In this document: positions 1 through 12,124 of the stretch, piece by piece
Layout of the letters: each line of letters begins with the position of its first letter
How positions within the stretch are numbered: position 1 is the first letter of the stretch
Assembly: GCA_949752795.1 (NCBI GenBank)
Contig: OX457072.1
Span: forward strand, 310,001 to 374,000
DNA: 64,000 bases
Direction of reading: 5' to 3'
Source of the DNA: Hyperoodon ampullatus
Taxonomy: Eukaryota > Chordata > Mammalia > Artiodactyla > Ziphiidae
Notes under the pieces: model-generated
What the model was told of the DNA's origin: nothing
The model's database searches: none
Seen by the model: the letters and a program-made list of their open reading frames with translations, nothing else
Translations under genes and position numbers: made by a program

Positions 1-125
1 GCAGCTTCTCATGTGCTTCTTGACCATCTGTATGTCTTCTTTGGAGAAATGTCTATTTAGGTCTTCTGCCCATTTTTGGATTGGGTTTTTTGTTTTTTTA
101 ATATTGAGCTGCATGAGCTGTTTAT
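1..125 (-). mobile_element. L1 ORF2 3' fragment, antisense
   Basis: The plus strand reads as the reverse complement of the C-terminal part of L1 ORF2. It matches the segment at 9560-9680 of the L1 in this window, which encodes the peptide around [20 protein letters not shown]. The element runs off the left edge of the window and stops at the start of the next SINE. Confidence 0.85.
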
Positions 126-325
126 ATTTATTTATTTACTTACTTATTTATTTATTTAGGCTGAGCCAGGTCTTAGTTGTGGCACTCAGGGATCTTCGCT
201 GTGGCATGCAGGATCTTTTAGTTGCGGCATGCGTGCAGGATCTAGTTCCCCGACCAGGGGTCAAACCCAGGCCCCTTACTTTGGGAGCTCGGAGTCTTAC
301 CCACTGGACCACCAGGGAAGTCCCC
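126..325 (-). mobile_element. CHR-1/Bov-tA-like tRNA-Glu-derived SINE
   Basis: Read on the minus strand it begins with the tRNA-like head (ACTTCCCTGGTGGTCCAGTGG) and has a B-box-like GGTTTGACCC. It ends in a TTTA-rich tail, seen at the left of the plus-strand copy. It abuts the L1 fragment on its left. It is diverged, and I see no clear target-site duplication. Confidence 0.85.
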
Positions 326-671
326 ATTTTGTGGATTGTACAAAAACATTTTTCAGTTCATTTGGTTTGTTTTTCTCCCTCTTTTCTAGGTATACTCATA
401 TACCGTAATCTGTTCATCATATTTTGTGCCATCTCAATTTTTATTTCTCTTTGTGAAATCAGAAGACTGAACCATTAAAATTTTTTTTACATATGAACAC
501 TGTCAGCTTTCGTTGGGATGACCTATATTATGTATGTATGGTGAATTAGAAGTCCTTTTAAAGAATGCTATTATGTTTCTGCCTTTGTTGGTTTTTAGTG
601 ATCTGAATCTAGTTGCAGGTTATTAAGCTATTTGTATGAATAGTTACTGTGATGATTCTTGATAAGGTGGG

Positions 672-863
672 GTGTTTTGTTTTTTGTGGTATGTGGGCCT
701 CTCACTGTTGTGGCCTCTCCTGTTGCGGAGCACAGGCTCTGTGGCCATGGCTCACGGGCCCAGCCGCTCCGCGGCATGTGAGATCTTCCCGGACCAGGGC
801 ACGAACGCCGTGTCCCCTGCATCGGCAGGCAGACTCTCAACCACTGCGCCACCAGGGAAGCCC
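672..863 (-). mobile_element. CHR-2 SINE (cetacean type)
   Basis: The minus strand reads from the tRNA-related head, next to 863, through the GGTTCGTGCCC-type B box to an A-rich tail at 672. A 9-bp target-site duplication, TAAGGTGGG, is seen at 663-671 and 864-872. About 19 bp is missing from the middle compared with the other copies here (the GGACGCGCAGGCTCAGC region). Confidence 0.93.
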
Positions 864-872
864 TAAGGTGGG

Positions 873-2112
873 TTTTTTTAATCAACGTTTTATCTCAGTT
901 GGAATAAAAAACCTAGACAACAAGACAAGCTTAGCTGTTTTGACTGCTGTGGTTCTTCAGCCTGTCCTGAGCCAGGTTTTCCTTCAGAGCTTTAGTGAAG
1001 GTGACCATAAGGAAAAACCCATTCATTGCTCTGATTCCTGGCTTGTCTTGTGTATTGTGGCTTCATCTTTTTGTTTCTAAGTTTCCGTTTTCTTTGAAAG
1101 TGGTCTGCACGGTGAGGTTTGTTGTTATAAACATCATAGAATTGAAGTAGGCTTTGTTACCTGTGTATTTGGAAAGTCATATATTTCTGATTAAAAATCA
1201 TACACCAAAGATTTCTCAATTTTGATAGTAAAAAAGGCATCACTTTTTTGTTTGAATAACATTAAGTTGCATTTAAATTATAGTTTTAAATGGTTTGTTA
1301 CTGGGAAGATACTATTTGAAAGTTTTCTAGAATGGACTAATTTTTATAAATCCAAGATCTTTGAAGAATAATAAACATCGTTAATATAAAGCATTTTAAT
1401 GTACCAAATACTTTCATATCCATTATTGTCTTAAAATGGTCGAACATAAATGTCATTATCCCCCTCTACAAGATGAAAAGGATTCTGTTTAGGTGATGCA
1501 ATCAAGATAATTTGGCTTGTAAGTGACAAAATTGGACTTGAACACAAATCTATAGACTTCACGTTCTTGTTCTACCCACTGTACCAAACTGCTGCTCTGA
1601 ATAGACAGTTTTTACCTAGAAAGAAGCGTGGAATGGCGTGTTACGAATTTCTGAAAAAGTGCATATTACTTGCTGACTTGTGACACTGCAGGTGAGATGT
1701 GAGGGAGGCTCTGTTAACTCAGTCAGGTGAAGAAAAATGTCAAATTGTGATTTTCTCTGCAGCAATTGAGCTGTGGGCCCAGAGACATTAGGTATCATTT
1801 TTATCTTTTTTTTCTGCTGCATGGAGTGAGATCTTCGTTATTAATATGAAGGTGAGAAAGCCCAGCCCTACGTGTCAACAAGTTAAAGCATTGAAATTCC
1901 ACAGCTCACCAGATGTAATGGAGCTCAAACGAGGAAGTGCTGCTTTCCTACCAGTTCTGGCAAAGCCGGAAGGCTCCACCGAGAAGCTGCCTGCCTCTAT
2001 GCCAAGTCCTGGCAGTGGAGCAGGTGTTCTGTAGGCAGAAAGAGTTCGGTGAAGCCTGCCAGGCGCTTGAGTGAAGATAAGAAGGTGTAATGGTCATGTG
2101 TGTTTTTCTAGG
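873..2112. other. Intronic sequence without genes
   Basis: AT-rich intron DNA. Apart from the MIR at 1405-1590 I recognise nothing here. The short open frames lack splice signals or any familiar protein. Confidence 0.7.
1405..1590 (-). mobile_element. MIR SINE fragment
   Basis: The order of motifs matches MIR in reverse: a degenerate cattatccccctctacaaga block, then a diverged core, then a block matching the 5' tRNA-like part near 1570-1590. It is old and strongly diverged. Confidence 0.65.
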
Positions 2113-2285
2113 AGTAGTAATCCTCAAAGTATGGTGGTGGGACCAGCAGCATCACCTTGGAACCTGTTAAAAATGCAAATTAGGTGGCCCCATCCCAGAC
2201 CTACTGAATCAGAAACTCTGGGTGTGGGGCCCAACAGTCTGCTTTAACAAGCCTGTGATTCTGATTCATGCTGAAGTTTAAAATG
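2113..2285 (+). mobile_element. MER5A-type hAT (Charlie) non-autonomous transposon
   Basis: The segment follows the MER5A consensus: a tctcaaagt-like start, ACCAGCAGCATCACC, then ctactgaatcagaaactctg, then the gtgattctgatt..ctgaagtt end. It is an ancient DNA transposon shared across placental mammals. Confidence 0.88.
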
Positions 2286-2823
2286 TTCTGTTCTGGAGTC
2301 ACACGAGGAGATAAAGACTGTAAGATAAAGGTTTAAAACTGGCCTAGGAAAAGTAGTGCTGGCAACATATGAATACATTTAGTTTTATATTCAGGAGATA
2401 CCTTATAACTCAGTGCGGAATGATCCTTAAAGATAGAGACCAGTCATAACTGATACTAAGGCATCAGGTTTCTGTCTGCACTATGCACTTCACTTGTTAA
2501 TGCATATATTTAGATCTTGTTATAAAGATTTCTATTTCTGATTTTCAAGAGACAACTGAATAGAGCAGGTAAAATCCTTTACCCAGAAGCCATACCTGTA
2601 GGAAGCCCAGCCATAGCATTGTGCTGTGTTACCTAGTGGACTTTAATGAAACAAAGTAGCTGAAAGATGATAGTCTACCTTCTGAGTACTAGACTCACAG
2701 CCAACTCTGTAGAGATGATACTGTCATGGCACAAATCTAAACTTAGAGTTAGGTAGACAGACGATAGAATTGGGATGCTGAGGAAGAGATGTGATGAGGG
2801 CATGTGGACTCTCAGCTAGTTGG

Positions 2824-2935
2824 GTTGGATGGATGGATAGATGGATGGAAGGAAAGATGGATGGATAGATAACAGAGGGATGGAGAGAAGGAAGGAAGGA
2901 AAAGAAAGGAGGGAGGGAGGGAGATGACAGAATTG
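2824..2935 (+). repeat. Imperfect GGAT/GATA then GGAA/GGGA microsatellite
   Basis: A run of GGAT and GATA units passes into GAAG and GGGA units. It is bracketed by two related ~45-bp copies sharing gatgctgaggaagaga (2759-2803 and 2927-2970), which suggests a local duplication. Confidence 0.9.
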
Positions 2936-2970
2936 AGATGCTGAGGAAGAGAAGGGATGAGGAACATGTC

Positions 2971-3770
2971 ACCTTGTACTAGTTCGGTCAGTTCGGGCGT
3001 ATTTGAGAGTTACTCATAGGGAAGTGGTCATCGCTTAGTTTATTCAAGTAATGAGGCAGTTTATTGTTAAAGAAAAGATTGATTTAAGTGCTTATTTGTA
3101 TCTATTAAAGAATACATTTTTATTGTGGAAAAAAAGACACAATAATAGAAGAAAATTAAAACTTAGCTGTATATATATAATCCTTTCATTTAAGGATAAA
3201 TTGCTTAATTTTCTGGTACAGTTCATTCCAGCACTTTCTCCTTATAAGAATATTATATTAATAATATATATGGTCCTACCATCTTGGAATCTCATAGGTC
3301 ATATAGGCCTGAGTCTGTTTCTCTAATTCAGCAATATAACAGGCGCTCCACCCACAGTGTCATTAAATACATTTTTTTGAATTAGGATTTTTAATGCTAT
3401 CATTTGTATAGCATTTTCATGATTTATTTTTCTACTTTTTGTTAGAAAGTTAGATTCTTTGCTATATTTCACTATAATAAATGAGTATGATTAATATTTT
3501 AGTGTGTAAGTGTTTTTCTCCACATCTCTGATTATTTCATTGGTATAGATGAAATAACATCTATACCAATAACAATGACTTTGTCGAGTAAAAGTGTATG
3601 AACATTTTTAAGGCCTTTAATTACCCAGTTGTGTATAGAAGTGAATATACTACCATGAACCCAGAGAAAACTAAATTTTTCTAAGATATCTGATCTTCTA
3701 CTGGAAAAATTGTTAACCTCTAGAGATTTTTAAAATAGCTAATGTATTAGGTACTGTTTTATTTTATTTT
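2971..3770. other. AT-rich intron with a perfect hairpin
   Basis: Mostly featureless AT-rich DNA. The one clear structure is an inverted repeat at 3539-3570: 13-bp arms ATTGGTATAGATG and CATCTATACCAAT around a 6-nt loop. Confidence 0.7.
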
Positions 3771-3799
3771 TAAATTAAGTTTCTTTTTTAAAAATTTTA

Positions 3800-3825
3800 T
3801 TATATTTATTTATTTATTTATTTAT

Positions 3826-3862
<37 letters not shown>

Positions 3863-4061
3863 CCAGGTCTTAGTTGCGGCCGGTGGGCTCCTTAGTTGCA
3901 GCTCACCGGCTCAGTTGAAGCACGTGTGCTCCTTAGATGAGGCAAGTGAACTCTTAGTTGTGGCATGCATGTTGGAACTAGTTCTCTGACCAGGGATCGA
4001 ACCTGCGCCCCCTGCGTTGGTATCATGGAGTCTTAACCACTGTGTCACCAGGGAAGTCCCT
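3800..4061 (-). mobile_element. CHR-1/Bov-tA-like SINE with composite tail
   Basis: The minus-strand head is at 4061 (gggacttccctggtgacaca). The B box reads GGTTCGATCCC, close to tRNA. The tail at 3800-3862 is (AAGC)n followed by (AAAT)n on the minus strand, an unusual two-unit microsatellite tail. Confidence 0.88.
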
Positions 4062-4149
4062 TAAGTACTACTTTAAATAGTAGCTAGTGTGTATGCCAAG
4101 CAGTGTATGTACTTGTCTCTTTGTGTGGCTTGTATATTGGAATGTATGT

Positions 4150-4315
4150 ACCTAATCTCGCAGTAACAACATTAGGTAGGCATGATACCCATTTTAGCTA
4201 TGAAAAAGTTAAAGTTCAGAAATTCAAAGTAATTTGGTGGAGATAAAATAGGCAATAGGTAGCAGAGCTAGAATTTAACCCAGGTCAGTGTGACGCCAGA
4301 CTGTGCTTCTCCTGC
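4150..4315 (-). mobile_element. MIR SINE
   Basis: Reverse-complement MIR motifs are clear: acccattttagctatgaaaaagttaa, then agcagagctagaatttaacccagg, then gactgtgcttctcctgcc. It is ancient. Confidence 0.85.
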
Positions 4316-5405
4316 CTTGTTCTCCTCCTTTGCATTTTCTGTTACATTTTGGCAGAAGTTTTGTTACTGAATAAAAGTATGGTATTTGTGCCTTGAAAAC
4401 AAACGTTACAGATTTTTCCCCTTTAAGTCAGTTAGGGTGGCTGGGAAGAGACTAGCAACGACTGTGAAAGGAAAGCCTTAGTGCGAAGGGAAACGGTTCT
4501 GCAACCTCACCCCCAACTCCTACCACAACTCTACTCCCACCCCAGGGGGAAAGCACCTCTGACTTCCTCCCATAGAGAGTCCAAACGGTGCTAAGAGACA
4601 CCCAGAAGGTGGTGGTGACAAGAAACAGAGACCTGGGGTAAGGAGGTGAGAAACTCACCAACCGAAGCAATGCAAATCAGTCTTTGAAGGTCATCAAACA
4701 GTCCTAAGAGTTGGAGGCAGTGCTGGATGAAAACAGGCAAATGTCTTTCAGGGGGACCTTCAAGATGGCAGAGGAGTAAGATGTGGAGGTCACCTTCCTC
4801 CCCACAGATACATCAGAAATACTTCTACCTGTGGAGCAACGCCTACAGAACACTCACTGAATGCTGGCAGAAGACCTCAGACTTCCCAAAAGGCAAGAAA
4901 CTCCCCACGTACCTGACCATGTGGCTGACCGGGTCTTAGTGCTCCTGCCGGGTGTCAGGCCTGAGCCTCTGAGGTGGGAGAGCCAAGTTCAGGACATCGG
5001 ACCACCAGAGACCTCCCGGCCCCGTGTAATATCCATCGGTGAGAGCTCTCCCAGAGATCTCCGTCTCAACACTAAGATCCAGCTCCACCCAATGGCCAGC
5101 AAGCTCCAGTGCTGGACACCCCATGCCAAACAACTAGCAAGGCAGGAACACAACCCCACCCATTAGCAGAGAGGCTGTCTAAAATCATACTAAGTTTACA
5201 GACTCCCCAAACCCACCACCGGATGCGGCCCTGCCCACCAGAAAGACAAGATCCAGCCCCACCCACCAGAACACAGGCACTAGTCCCCTCCACCAGGAAG
5301 CCTACACAACCCACTGAAGCAACCTTACCCACTGGGGGCAGACACCAAAAACAACGGGAACTACAAACCTGCAGCCTGTAAAAAGGAGACCCCAAACACA
5401 GTAAG

Positions 5406-6300
5406 TTAAGCAAAATGAGAAGTCAGAGAAATATGCAGCAGATGAAGGAGCAAGGCAGACCCACCAGACCAAACAAATGAAGAGAAAATAAGCAGTCTAC
5501 CTGAAAAAGAATTCAGAGTAATGATAGTAAAGATGATCCAAAATCTTGGAAGTAGAATGGAGAAAATACAAGAAACATTTAACAAGGACCTAGAAGAACT
5601 AAAGAGCAAACTAACATTGATGAACAACACAATAAATGAAATTAAAAGTTCTCTAGAAGGAATCAATAGCAGAATAACTGAGGCAGAAGAGCGGATAAAT
5701 GACCTGGAAGATAAAATAGTGGAAATAACTACTGCAGAGCAGAATAAAGAAAAAAGAATGAAAAGAATTGAGGACAGTCTCAGAGACCTCTGGGACAACA
5801 TTAAATGCACCAACATTTGGATTATAGGGATCCCAGAAGAAGAAGAGAAAAAGAAAGGGACTGAGGACACACTTGAAGAGATTATAGTTGAAAACTTCCC
5901 TAACATGGGAAAGGAAATAGTCAAGTCCAGGAAGTGTAGAGAGTCCCATACAGGATAAATCCAAGGAGAAACACGCCAAGACACACTAATCAAACTATGA
6001 AAAATTAAATACAAAGAAAAAGTAGTAAAAGCAGCAAGGGAAAAGCAACAAATAACATACAAGGGGATCCCCATAAGGTTAACAGCTGATCTTTCAGCAG
6101 AAAGTCTGCAAGCCAGAAGAGAGCAGCAAGACATATTTAGAGTGATGAAGGAGAAAAACCTGCAACCAAGATTACTCTACCCAGCAAGGATCTCATTCAG
6201 ATTTGACAGGGAAATTAAAACCTTCACAGACAAGCAAAAATTACAAGAATTCAGCACCACCAAAGCAGCTTTACAGCAAATGCTAAAGGAACTTCTCTAG
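5406..6300 (+). pseudogene. L1 ORF1 (RNA-binding chaperone), decayed
   Basis: The family product is the L1 ORF1 protein, a trimeric coiled-coil RNA-binding protein that packages L1 RNA. The longest open part (5521-5958) encodes a lysine- and glutamate-rich coiled coil (INEIKSSLEGINSRITEAEERI) followed by the start of the RRM-like domain (LRDLWDNIKCTNIWIIGIPE). After a stop at about 5957 the frame continues by homology through the C-terminal domain, with SAESLQARREQQDIF and QPRLLYPARISF visible, to the stop at 6300. The N-terminus before 5521 is interrupted. I place the start near 5406 only by resemblance, so the true start is uncertain. Confidence 0.8.
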
Positions 6301-6358
6301 GCAGGAAACACAAGAGAAGGAAAAGACCTACAAAAACAAACCCCCAACAATTAAGAAA

Positions 6359-9300
6359 ATGGTAATAGAAGCAGACATATTGATAATTACCTTAAATGTA
6401 AATGGATTAAATGCTCTAACCAAAAGACATAGACTGGCTGAATGGATACAAAAACAAGACCCGTATATATTCTGTCTACAAGACACCCACTTCAGACTTA
6501 GGGACACATACGACTGAAAGTGAGGGGATGGAAAAAGATATTCCGTGCAACTGGAAATCAAAAGAAAGCTGGAATAGCAATTCTCATATCAGACAAAATA
6601 GACTTTAAAATAAAGAATGTTACAAGAGACATGGAAGGACACTACATAATGATCAAGTGATCCGTCCAAGAAGAAAATATAACAATTGAAAATATTTATG
6701 CACCCAACACAGGAGCCCGTCAATACATAAGGCAAATACTAACAGCCATAAAAGGGGAAATGGACAGTAGCACAATCATAGTAGGGGACTTTAACACCCC
6801 ATTTTCACCAATGGACAGTTCATCCAAAATGAAAATAAATAAGGAAACGCAAGCTATAAATGACACATTAAATAAGATGGATTTAATTGATATTTATAGG
6901 TCATTCCATCCAAGAACAACAGAATACACATTCTTCTCAAGCTCTCATGGAACATTCTCCAGGATAGATCATATCTTGGGTCACAAATCAAGCCTTGGTA
7001 AATTTAAGAAAATTGAAATCGTATCAAGTATCTTTTCCTACCACAACACTGTAAGACTACATATCAATTACAGGGAAAAAATGTAAAAAAATACAAGCAC
7101 GTGGAGGCTAAACAGTGCACTACTAAATAACCAAGAGATCATTGAAGAAATCAAAGAGGAAATCAAAAAATACCTAGAAACAAATGACAATAAAAACACG
7201 ACAACCCAAAACCTATGGGATGCAGCAAAAGCAGTTCTAAGAGGAAAGTTTATATCAATACAGTCCTACCTCAGGAAACAAGAAAAATTTCAAATAACCT
7301 AACCTTAAACCTAAAGCAATTAGAGAAAGAAGAAGAAAAAAAACCCCAACATTAGCAGAAGGAAAGAAATCATAAAGATCAGATCAGAAATAAATGAAAA
7401 AGAAATGAAGGAAACAGTAGCAAAGATCAGTAAAACTAAAAGCTGGTTCTTTGAGAAGATAAAGAAAATTGATAAACCATAAGCCAGACTCATCAAGAAA
7501 AAAAGGGAGAAGACTCAAATCAATAGAATTAGAAATGAAGAAGGAAAAGTAACAACTGACACTGCAGAAGTACAAAGGATCATGAGAGATTACTACAAGC
7601 AACTATATATGCCAGTAAAATGGACAACCTCGAAGAAATGGACGAATTCTTACAAGAGCACAACCTTCCGAGACTGAACCAGGAAGAAATAGAAAATATG
7701 AACAGATGAATCACAAGCACTGAAATTGAAACTGTGATTAAAAATCTTCCAACAAACAAAAGCCCAGGACCAGATGGCTTCACAGGCGAATTCTATCAAA
7801 CATTTAGAGAAGAGCTAACACCTATCCTTCTCAAACTCTTCCAAAATATAGCAGAGGGAGGAACACTGCCAAACTCATTCTATGAGGCCACCATCACAGT
7901 GATACCAAACCAGACAAAAATGTCACAAAAAAGAAAACTACAGGCCGTTATCACTGATGAACACAGATGCAAAAATGCTCAGTAAAATACTAGCAAACAG
8001 AATCCAACAGCACATTAAAAGGATCATACACCATGATCAAGTGGGATTTATCCCAAGAAGGATTCTTCAATATACGCAAATCAGTCAATGTGATACACCA
8101 TATTAACAAATTGAAGGAGAAAAACCATATGATAATATCAGTAGTTGCAGAAAAAGCTTTCGACAGAATTCAACACCCATTTATGATAAAAACTCTCCAG
8201 AAAGTAGGCATAGAGGGAACCTACCTCAACATAATAAAGGCCATATACGACAAACCCACAGCCAACATAGTTCTCAATGGTGAAAGACTGAAACCATTTC
8301 CTCTAAGATCAGGAATAAGAAAAGGTTGTCCACTCTCACCACTGTTATTCAACATAGTTTTGGAAGTTTTAGCCACAGCAATCAGAGAAGAAAAAGAAAT
8401 AATAGGAATCCAAATTGGAAAAGAAGAAGTAAAACTGTCACTGTTTGCAGGTGACATGATACTATACATAGAGAATCCTAAAGATGCTACCAGAAAACTA
8501 CTAGAGCTAATCAATGAATTTGGTAAAGTAGCAGGATGCAAAATTAATGCACAGAAACCTCTTGCATTTCTGCGCACTAACAATGAAAAATCTGAAAGAG
8601 AAATTAAGGAAGCACCCCCATTTGCCACTGCAACAAAAAGAATAAAATACCTAGGAATAAACCTACCTATGGAGACAAAAGACCTGTATGCATAAAACTG
8701 GTGAAAGAAGTTAAAGAAAGAAAGAAATTAAAGATGATTCTTTCACACTGGTGAAAGAAATTAAAGATGATACAAACAGATGGAGAGATATACCACATTC
8801 TGGGATTGGAAGAATCAGTATTGTGAAAATGACTGTACTACCCAAAGCAATCTACAGATTTAGTGCAGTCCCTATCAAAGTACCAATGGCTTTTTTCATA
8901 GTAGAACAAAAAATTTCACATTTGTATGGAAACACAAAAGACCCCGAATAGCCAAAACAATCTTGAGAAAGAAAAACGGAGCTGTAGGAATCAGACACCC
9001 TGACTTCAGACTATACTACAAAGCTACAGGAATCAAGACAGTATGGTACTGGCACAGAAGCAGAAATATAGATCAATGGACAGGATAGAAAGCCCAGAGA
9101 TAAACCCAAGCACATATGGTCACCTTATCTTTGCTAAAGGAGGCAAGAATATACAGTGGAGAAGAGACAGCCTTTTCAATAAGTGTTGCTGGGAAAACTG
9201 GACAGCTACATGTAAAAGAATGAAATTAGAACAATTCCTAACATCATACACAAAAATAAACAAAATGGATTAAAGACCTAAATGTAAGGCCAGAAACTAT

Positions 9301-10442
9301 GAAACTCTTATAGGAAAACATAGGCAGGACCCTCTGTGACATAAATCACGGCAAGATCCTTTTTTGACCCACCTCCTAGAGAAATGGAAATAAAAACAAA
9401 AGTAAACAAATGGGACCTAATGAAACTTAAAAGCTTTTGCACATCAGAGGAAACTATAAACAAGATGAAAAGAGAACCATCAGAATGGGAGAAAATATTT
9501 GCAAATGAAGCAACTGGCAGAGGATTAATCTCCACAATTTACAAGAAGCTAATGCAGCTCAATATCAATAAAACAAGCAACCCAATCCAAAAATGGGCAG
9601 AAGACCTAAATAGACACTTCTCCAAAGAAGATATACAGTTTGCCAACAAACACATGAAAGAATGCTCAACATCATTAATCATTAGAGAAATGCAAATCAA
9701 AACTACAATGAGATATCGTCTCACACCGGTCAGACTGGCCATCATCAAAAAATCTACAAACAGTAAATGCTGGAGAGGGTGTGGAGAAAAGGGAACCCTC
9801 CTGCACTGTTGGTGGGAATGTAAATTGATACAGCCATCATGGAGAACAGTATGGAGGTTCCTTAAGAAACTAAAAACAGAACTACCACATGACCCAGCAA
9901 TCCCACTACTGGGCATATACCCTGAGAAAACCATAATTCAAAAAGAGTCATGTGGGCTTCCTTGGTGGTGCAGTGGTTGAGAGTCCGCCAGCCGATGCAG
10001 GGGACATGGGTTCGTGCCCTGGTCCGGGAAGATCCCACATGCCGCGGAGCGGCTGGGGCCGTGAGCCATGGCCGCTGAGTGTGCGCATCCGGAGCCTGTG
10101 ATCCGCAATGGGAGAGGCCACAACAGTGAGAGGCCCACGTACCGCAAAAACAAACAAACAAACAAAAAAGAGTCATGTACCACAATGTTCATTGCAGCTC
10201 TATTTAAAATAGCCAGGACATGGAAGCAATCTACATGTCCATCAACAGATGAATGGATAAAGAAAATGTGGCACGTATATACAATGGAATATTGCTCAGC
10301 CATAAAAAGAAACGAAATTGAGTTATTTGTAGTGAGGTGGATGGACCTGGAGTCTGTCATACAGAGTGAAGTGTCAGAAAGAGAAAAACAAACACTGTAT
10401 GCTAACATATATATGTGGAATCAAAGAAAAAAATGGTCATGA
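6359..10442 (+). pseudogene. L1 ORF2 (endonuclease and reverse transcriptase), decayed
   Basis: The family product is the L1 ORF2 protein: an APE-like endonuclease, a reverse transcriptase and a C-terminal Cys-rich segment. Visible parts are the start MVIEADILIITLNVNGLN, and endonuclease motifs VGDFNTPFS and SRIDHILGH near 6790-6990. The RT palm lies at 8033-8695 ([13 protein letters not shown]). The C-terminal [18 protein letters not shown] is near 9770-9825. The catalytic FADD motif reads FAGD (LFAGDMILY, near 8442), so a metal-binding aspartate is lost. Multiple stops and frameshifts and the nested SINE disrupt the reading frame. The end near 10442 is the stop after RKKWS. Confidence 0.88.
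9954..10164 (+). mobile_element. CHR-2 SINE nested in L1 ORF2
   Basis: The sense head gggcttccttggtggtgcag is at the left and an A-rich tail with CAAA units is at the right. A perfect 14-bp duplication, AAAAAGAGTCATGT, flanks it at 9940-9953 and 10165-10178. The duplicated sequence belongs to the host L1, so the SINE inserted after the L1. Confidence 0.97.
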
Positions 10443-10775
10443 AGACCCTAGGAACAAGACAGGAATAAAGACACAGACCTACTAGAGAATGGACTTGAGG
10501 ACACGTGGAGGGTGAAGGGTAAGTTGGGATGAAGTGAGAGAGTGGCATGGACATATATACACTACCAAATGTAAAATAGATAGCTAGCGGGAAGCAGCTG
10601 CATAGCACAGGGAGATCAGCTCGGTGCTTTGTGACCACCTAGAGGGGTGGGAGGGAGGGAGACACAAGAGGGAAGAGATATGGGGATATACGTATACATA
10701 TAATGGATTCACTTTGTTATAAAGTGGAAACTAATATACCATTGTAAAGCAGTTATACTACAATAATGATGTTAG

Positions 10776-10811
10776 TAAATGAATGAATGAATGAATGAAT
10801 GAGTGAATGAA
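10776..10811 (+). repeat. (GAAT)n microsatellite
   Basis: GAAT units with one GAGT variant, at the junction between the tail of the first L1 and the second L1 fragment. Confidence 0.95.
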
Positions 10812-10817
10812 CCAAAA

Positions 10818-11692
10818 AAAACCCGACAATGAGGAAGCATCTCACACCAGTCAGAATGGCCATCATGAAAAAATCTACAAATAATAAATGCTGGAGGGGG
10901 TGTGGAGAAAAGATAACCCTCTTGCACTGTTGGTGGGAACTTAAATTGATACAGCCACTATGGAGGTTCCTTAAAAAACTAAAAATAGAACTACCATATG
11001 TCACAGCGATCCCACTACTGGACATATACCCTGAGAAAACCATAATTCAAAAAGAGTCATGTATCACAATGTTCATTGCAGCACTATTCACAATAGCCAG
11101 GACATGGAAAAAACCTAAATGTCCATCAACAGAGGAATGGATAAAGAATATGTGGTACATATACAGAATGGAATATTACGCAGCCATAAAAAGAAATGAA
11201 ATTGAGTTATTTGTAGTGAAGTGGATGGACCTAGAGTCTGTCATACAGAGTGAAGTAAGTCAGAAAGAGAAAAACAAATACCGTATGCTAACATGTATAT
11301 ATGGAATCCAAAAAAAAAAAAAAGTACTGAAGAACCTAGGTGCAGGACAGGAATAAAGGCGCAGACGTAGAGAATGGACTTGAGGACACGGGGAGGGGGA
11401 AGGGGAAGCTGGGACGAAGTGAGAGAGTGGCATGGACGTATATACACTACCAAACGTAAAATAGATAGCTAGTGGGAAGCAGCCGCACAGCACAGGGAGA
11501 TTGGCTCTGTGCCTTGTGTCCACCTAGAGGGGTGGGATAGGGAGGGTGGGAGGAAGATGCAAGAGGGAGGAGATATGGGGATATATGTATATGTACAGCT
11601 GGTTAACTTTGTTATACAGCAGAAACTAACACAACATTGTTAAGTTGTTAAGCAACTATACTCCAGTAAAGATGTTAAAAAAAAAAAAAAAG
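10818..11692 (+). mobile_element. 5'-truncated L1 (ORF2 3' end, 3' UTR, poly-A)
   Basis: The segment repeats, with moderate divergence, the last ~0.9 kb of the L1 just upstream. It has the [17 protein letters not shown] region, the [18 protein letters not shown] region and the 3' UTR, ending in an A-run near 11692. It lacks the nested SINE, so it is not a recent duplicate of the upstream copy in its present state. Confidence 0.93.
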
Positions 11693-11888
11693 TAAAGTTT
11701 ACAACCACTGCCAGATATGTGATGGTTCTTTCTTTAAATTGCAATTTCCAGTGACCTGTGCCTGAAAAAGGAAATGGTCAAGTCAGAGACTTTTGTTAAT
11801 CTAGAGAATTAGACTCCTGGTTTATAGAGGAAGTCTATTTCGCATTTTATATTCTTCAGTGAATTCATCTTCAGTATAGTTTACTGTT

Positions 11889-12106
11889 CACTTTTTTTTT
11901 TTTTTTTTTTTTTTGCGGTATGTGGGCCTCTCACTGTTGTGGCCTCTCCCGCTGCGGAGCACAGGCTCCGGACGCGCCGGCTCAACGGCCATGGCTCACG
12001 GGCCCAGCCGCTCCGCGGCATGTGGGATCCTCCCAGACCGGGGCACGAACCCGCGTCCCCTGCATCGGCAGGCGGACTCCCAACCACTGCGCCACCAGGG
12101 AAGCCC
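11889..12106 (-). mobile_element. CHR-2 SINE
   Basis: The plus strand shows a T-run, then tgcggtatgtgggcctctca, and ends at gccaccagggaagccc. The target-site duplication TACTGTTCACTTT is at 11883-11895 (within about 1 bp) and 12108-12120. Confidence 0.95.
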
Positions 12107-12124
12107 GTACTGTTCACTTTTGAA

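Larger units (their letters stand above)
4750..10775 (+). mobile_element. Near full-length, inactive L1 LINE
   Basis: The element starts with the artiodactyl-type L1 5' UTR (caagatggcagaggagtaag) and passes through ORF1 (to the stop at 6300) and ORF2 (start near 6359, end about 10442). A 3' UTR follows, and the element ends near a GAAT microsatellite at 10776-10811. Both ORFs are broken by stops and frameshifts. A CHR-2 SINE at 9954-10164 is nested in ORF2. A local duplication of a gaaagaa..ttaaagatgat stretch lies at 8697-8775. It is an autonomous non-LTR retrotransposon family in origin, but this copy cannot be active. Confidence 0.95.

Noticed and set aside
9960..10040. tRNA-like A and B boxes in the SINEs as tRNA genes
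   Set aside because: They belong to tRNA-derived SINE heads with poly-A tails and target duplications. No cloverleaf with an anticodon stem was seen.
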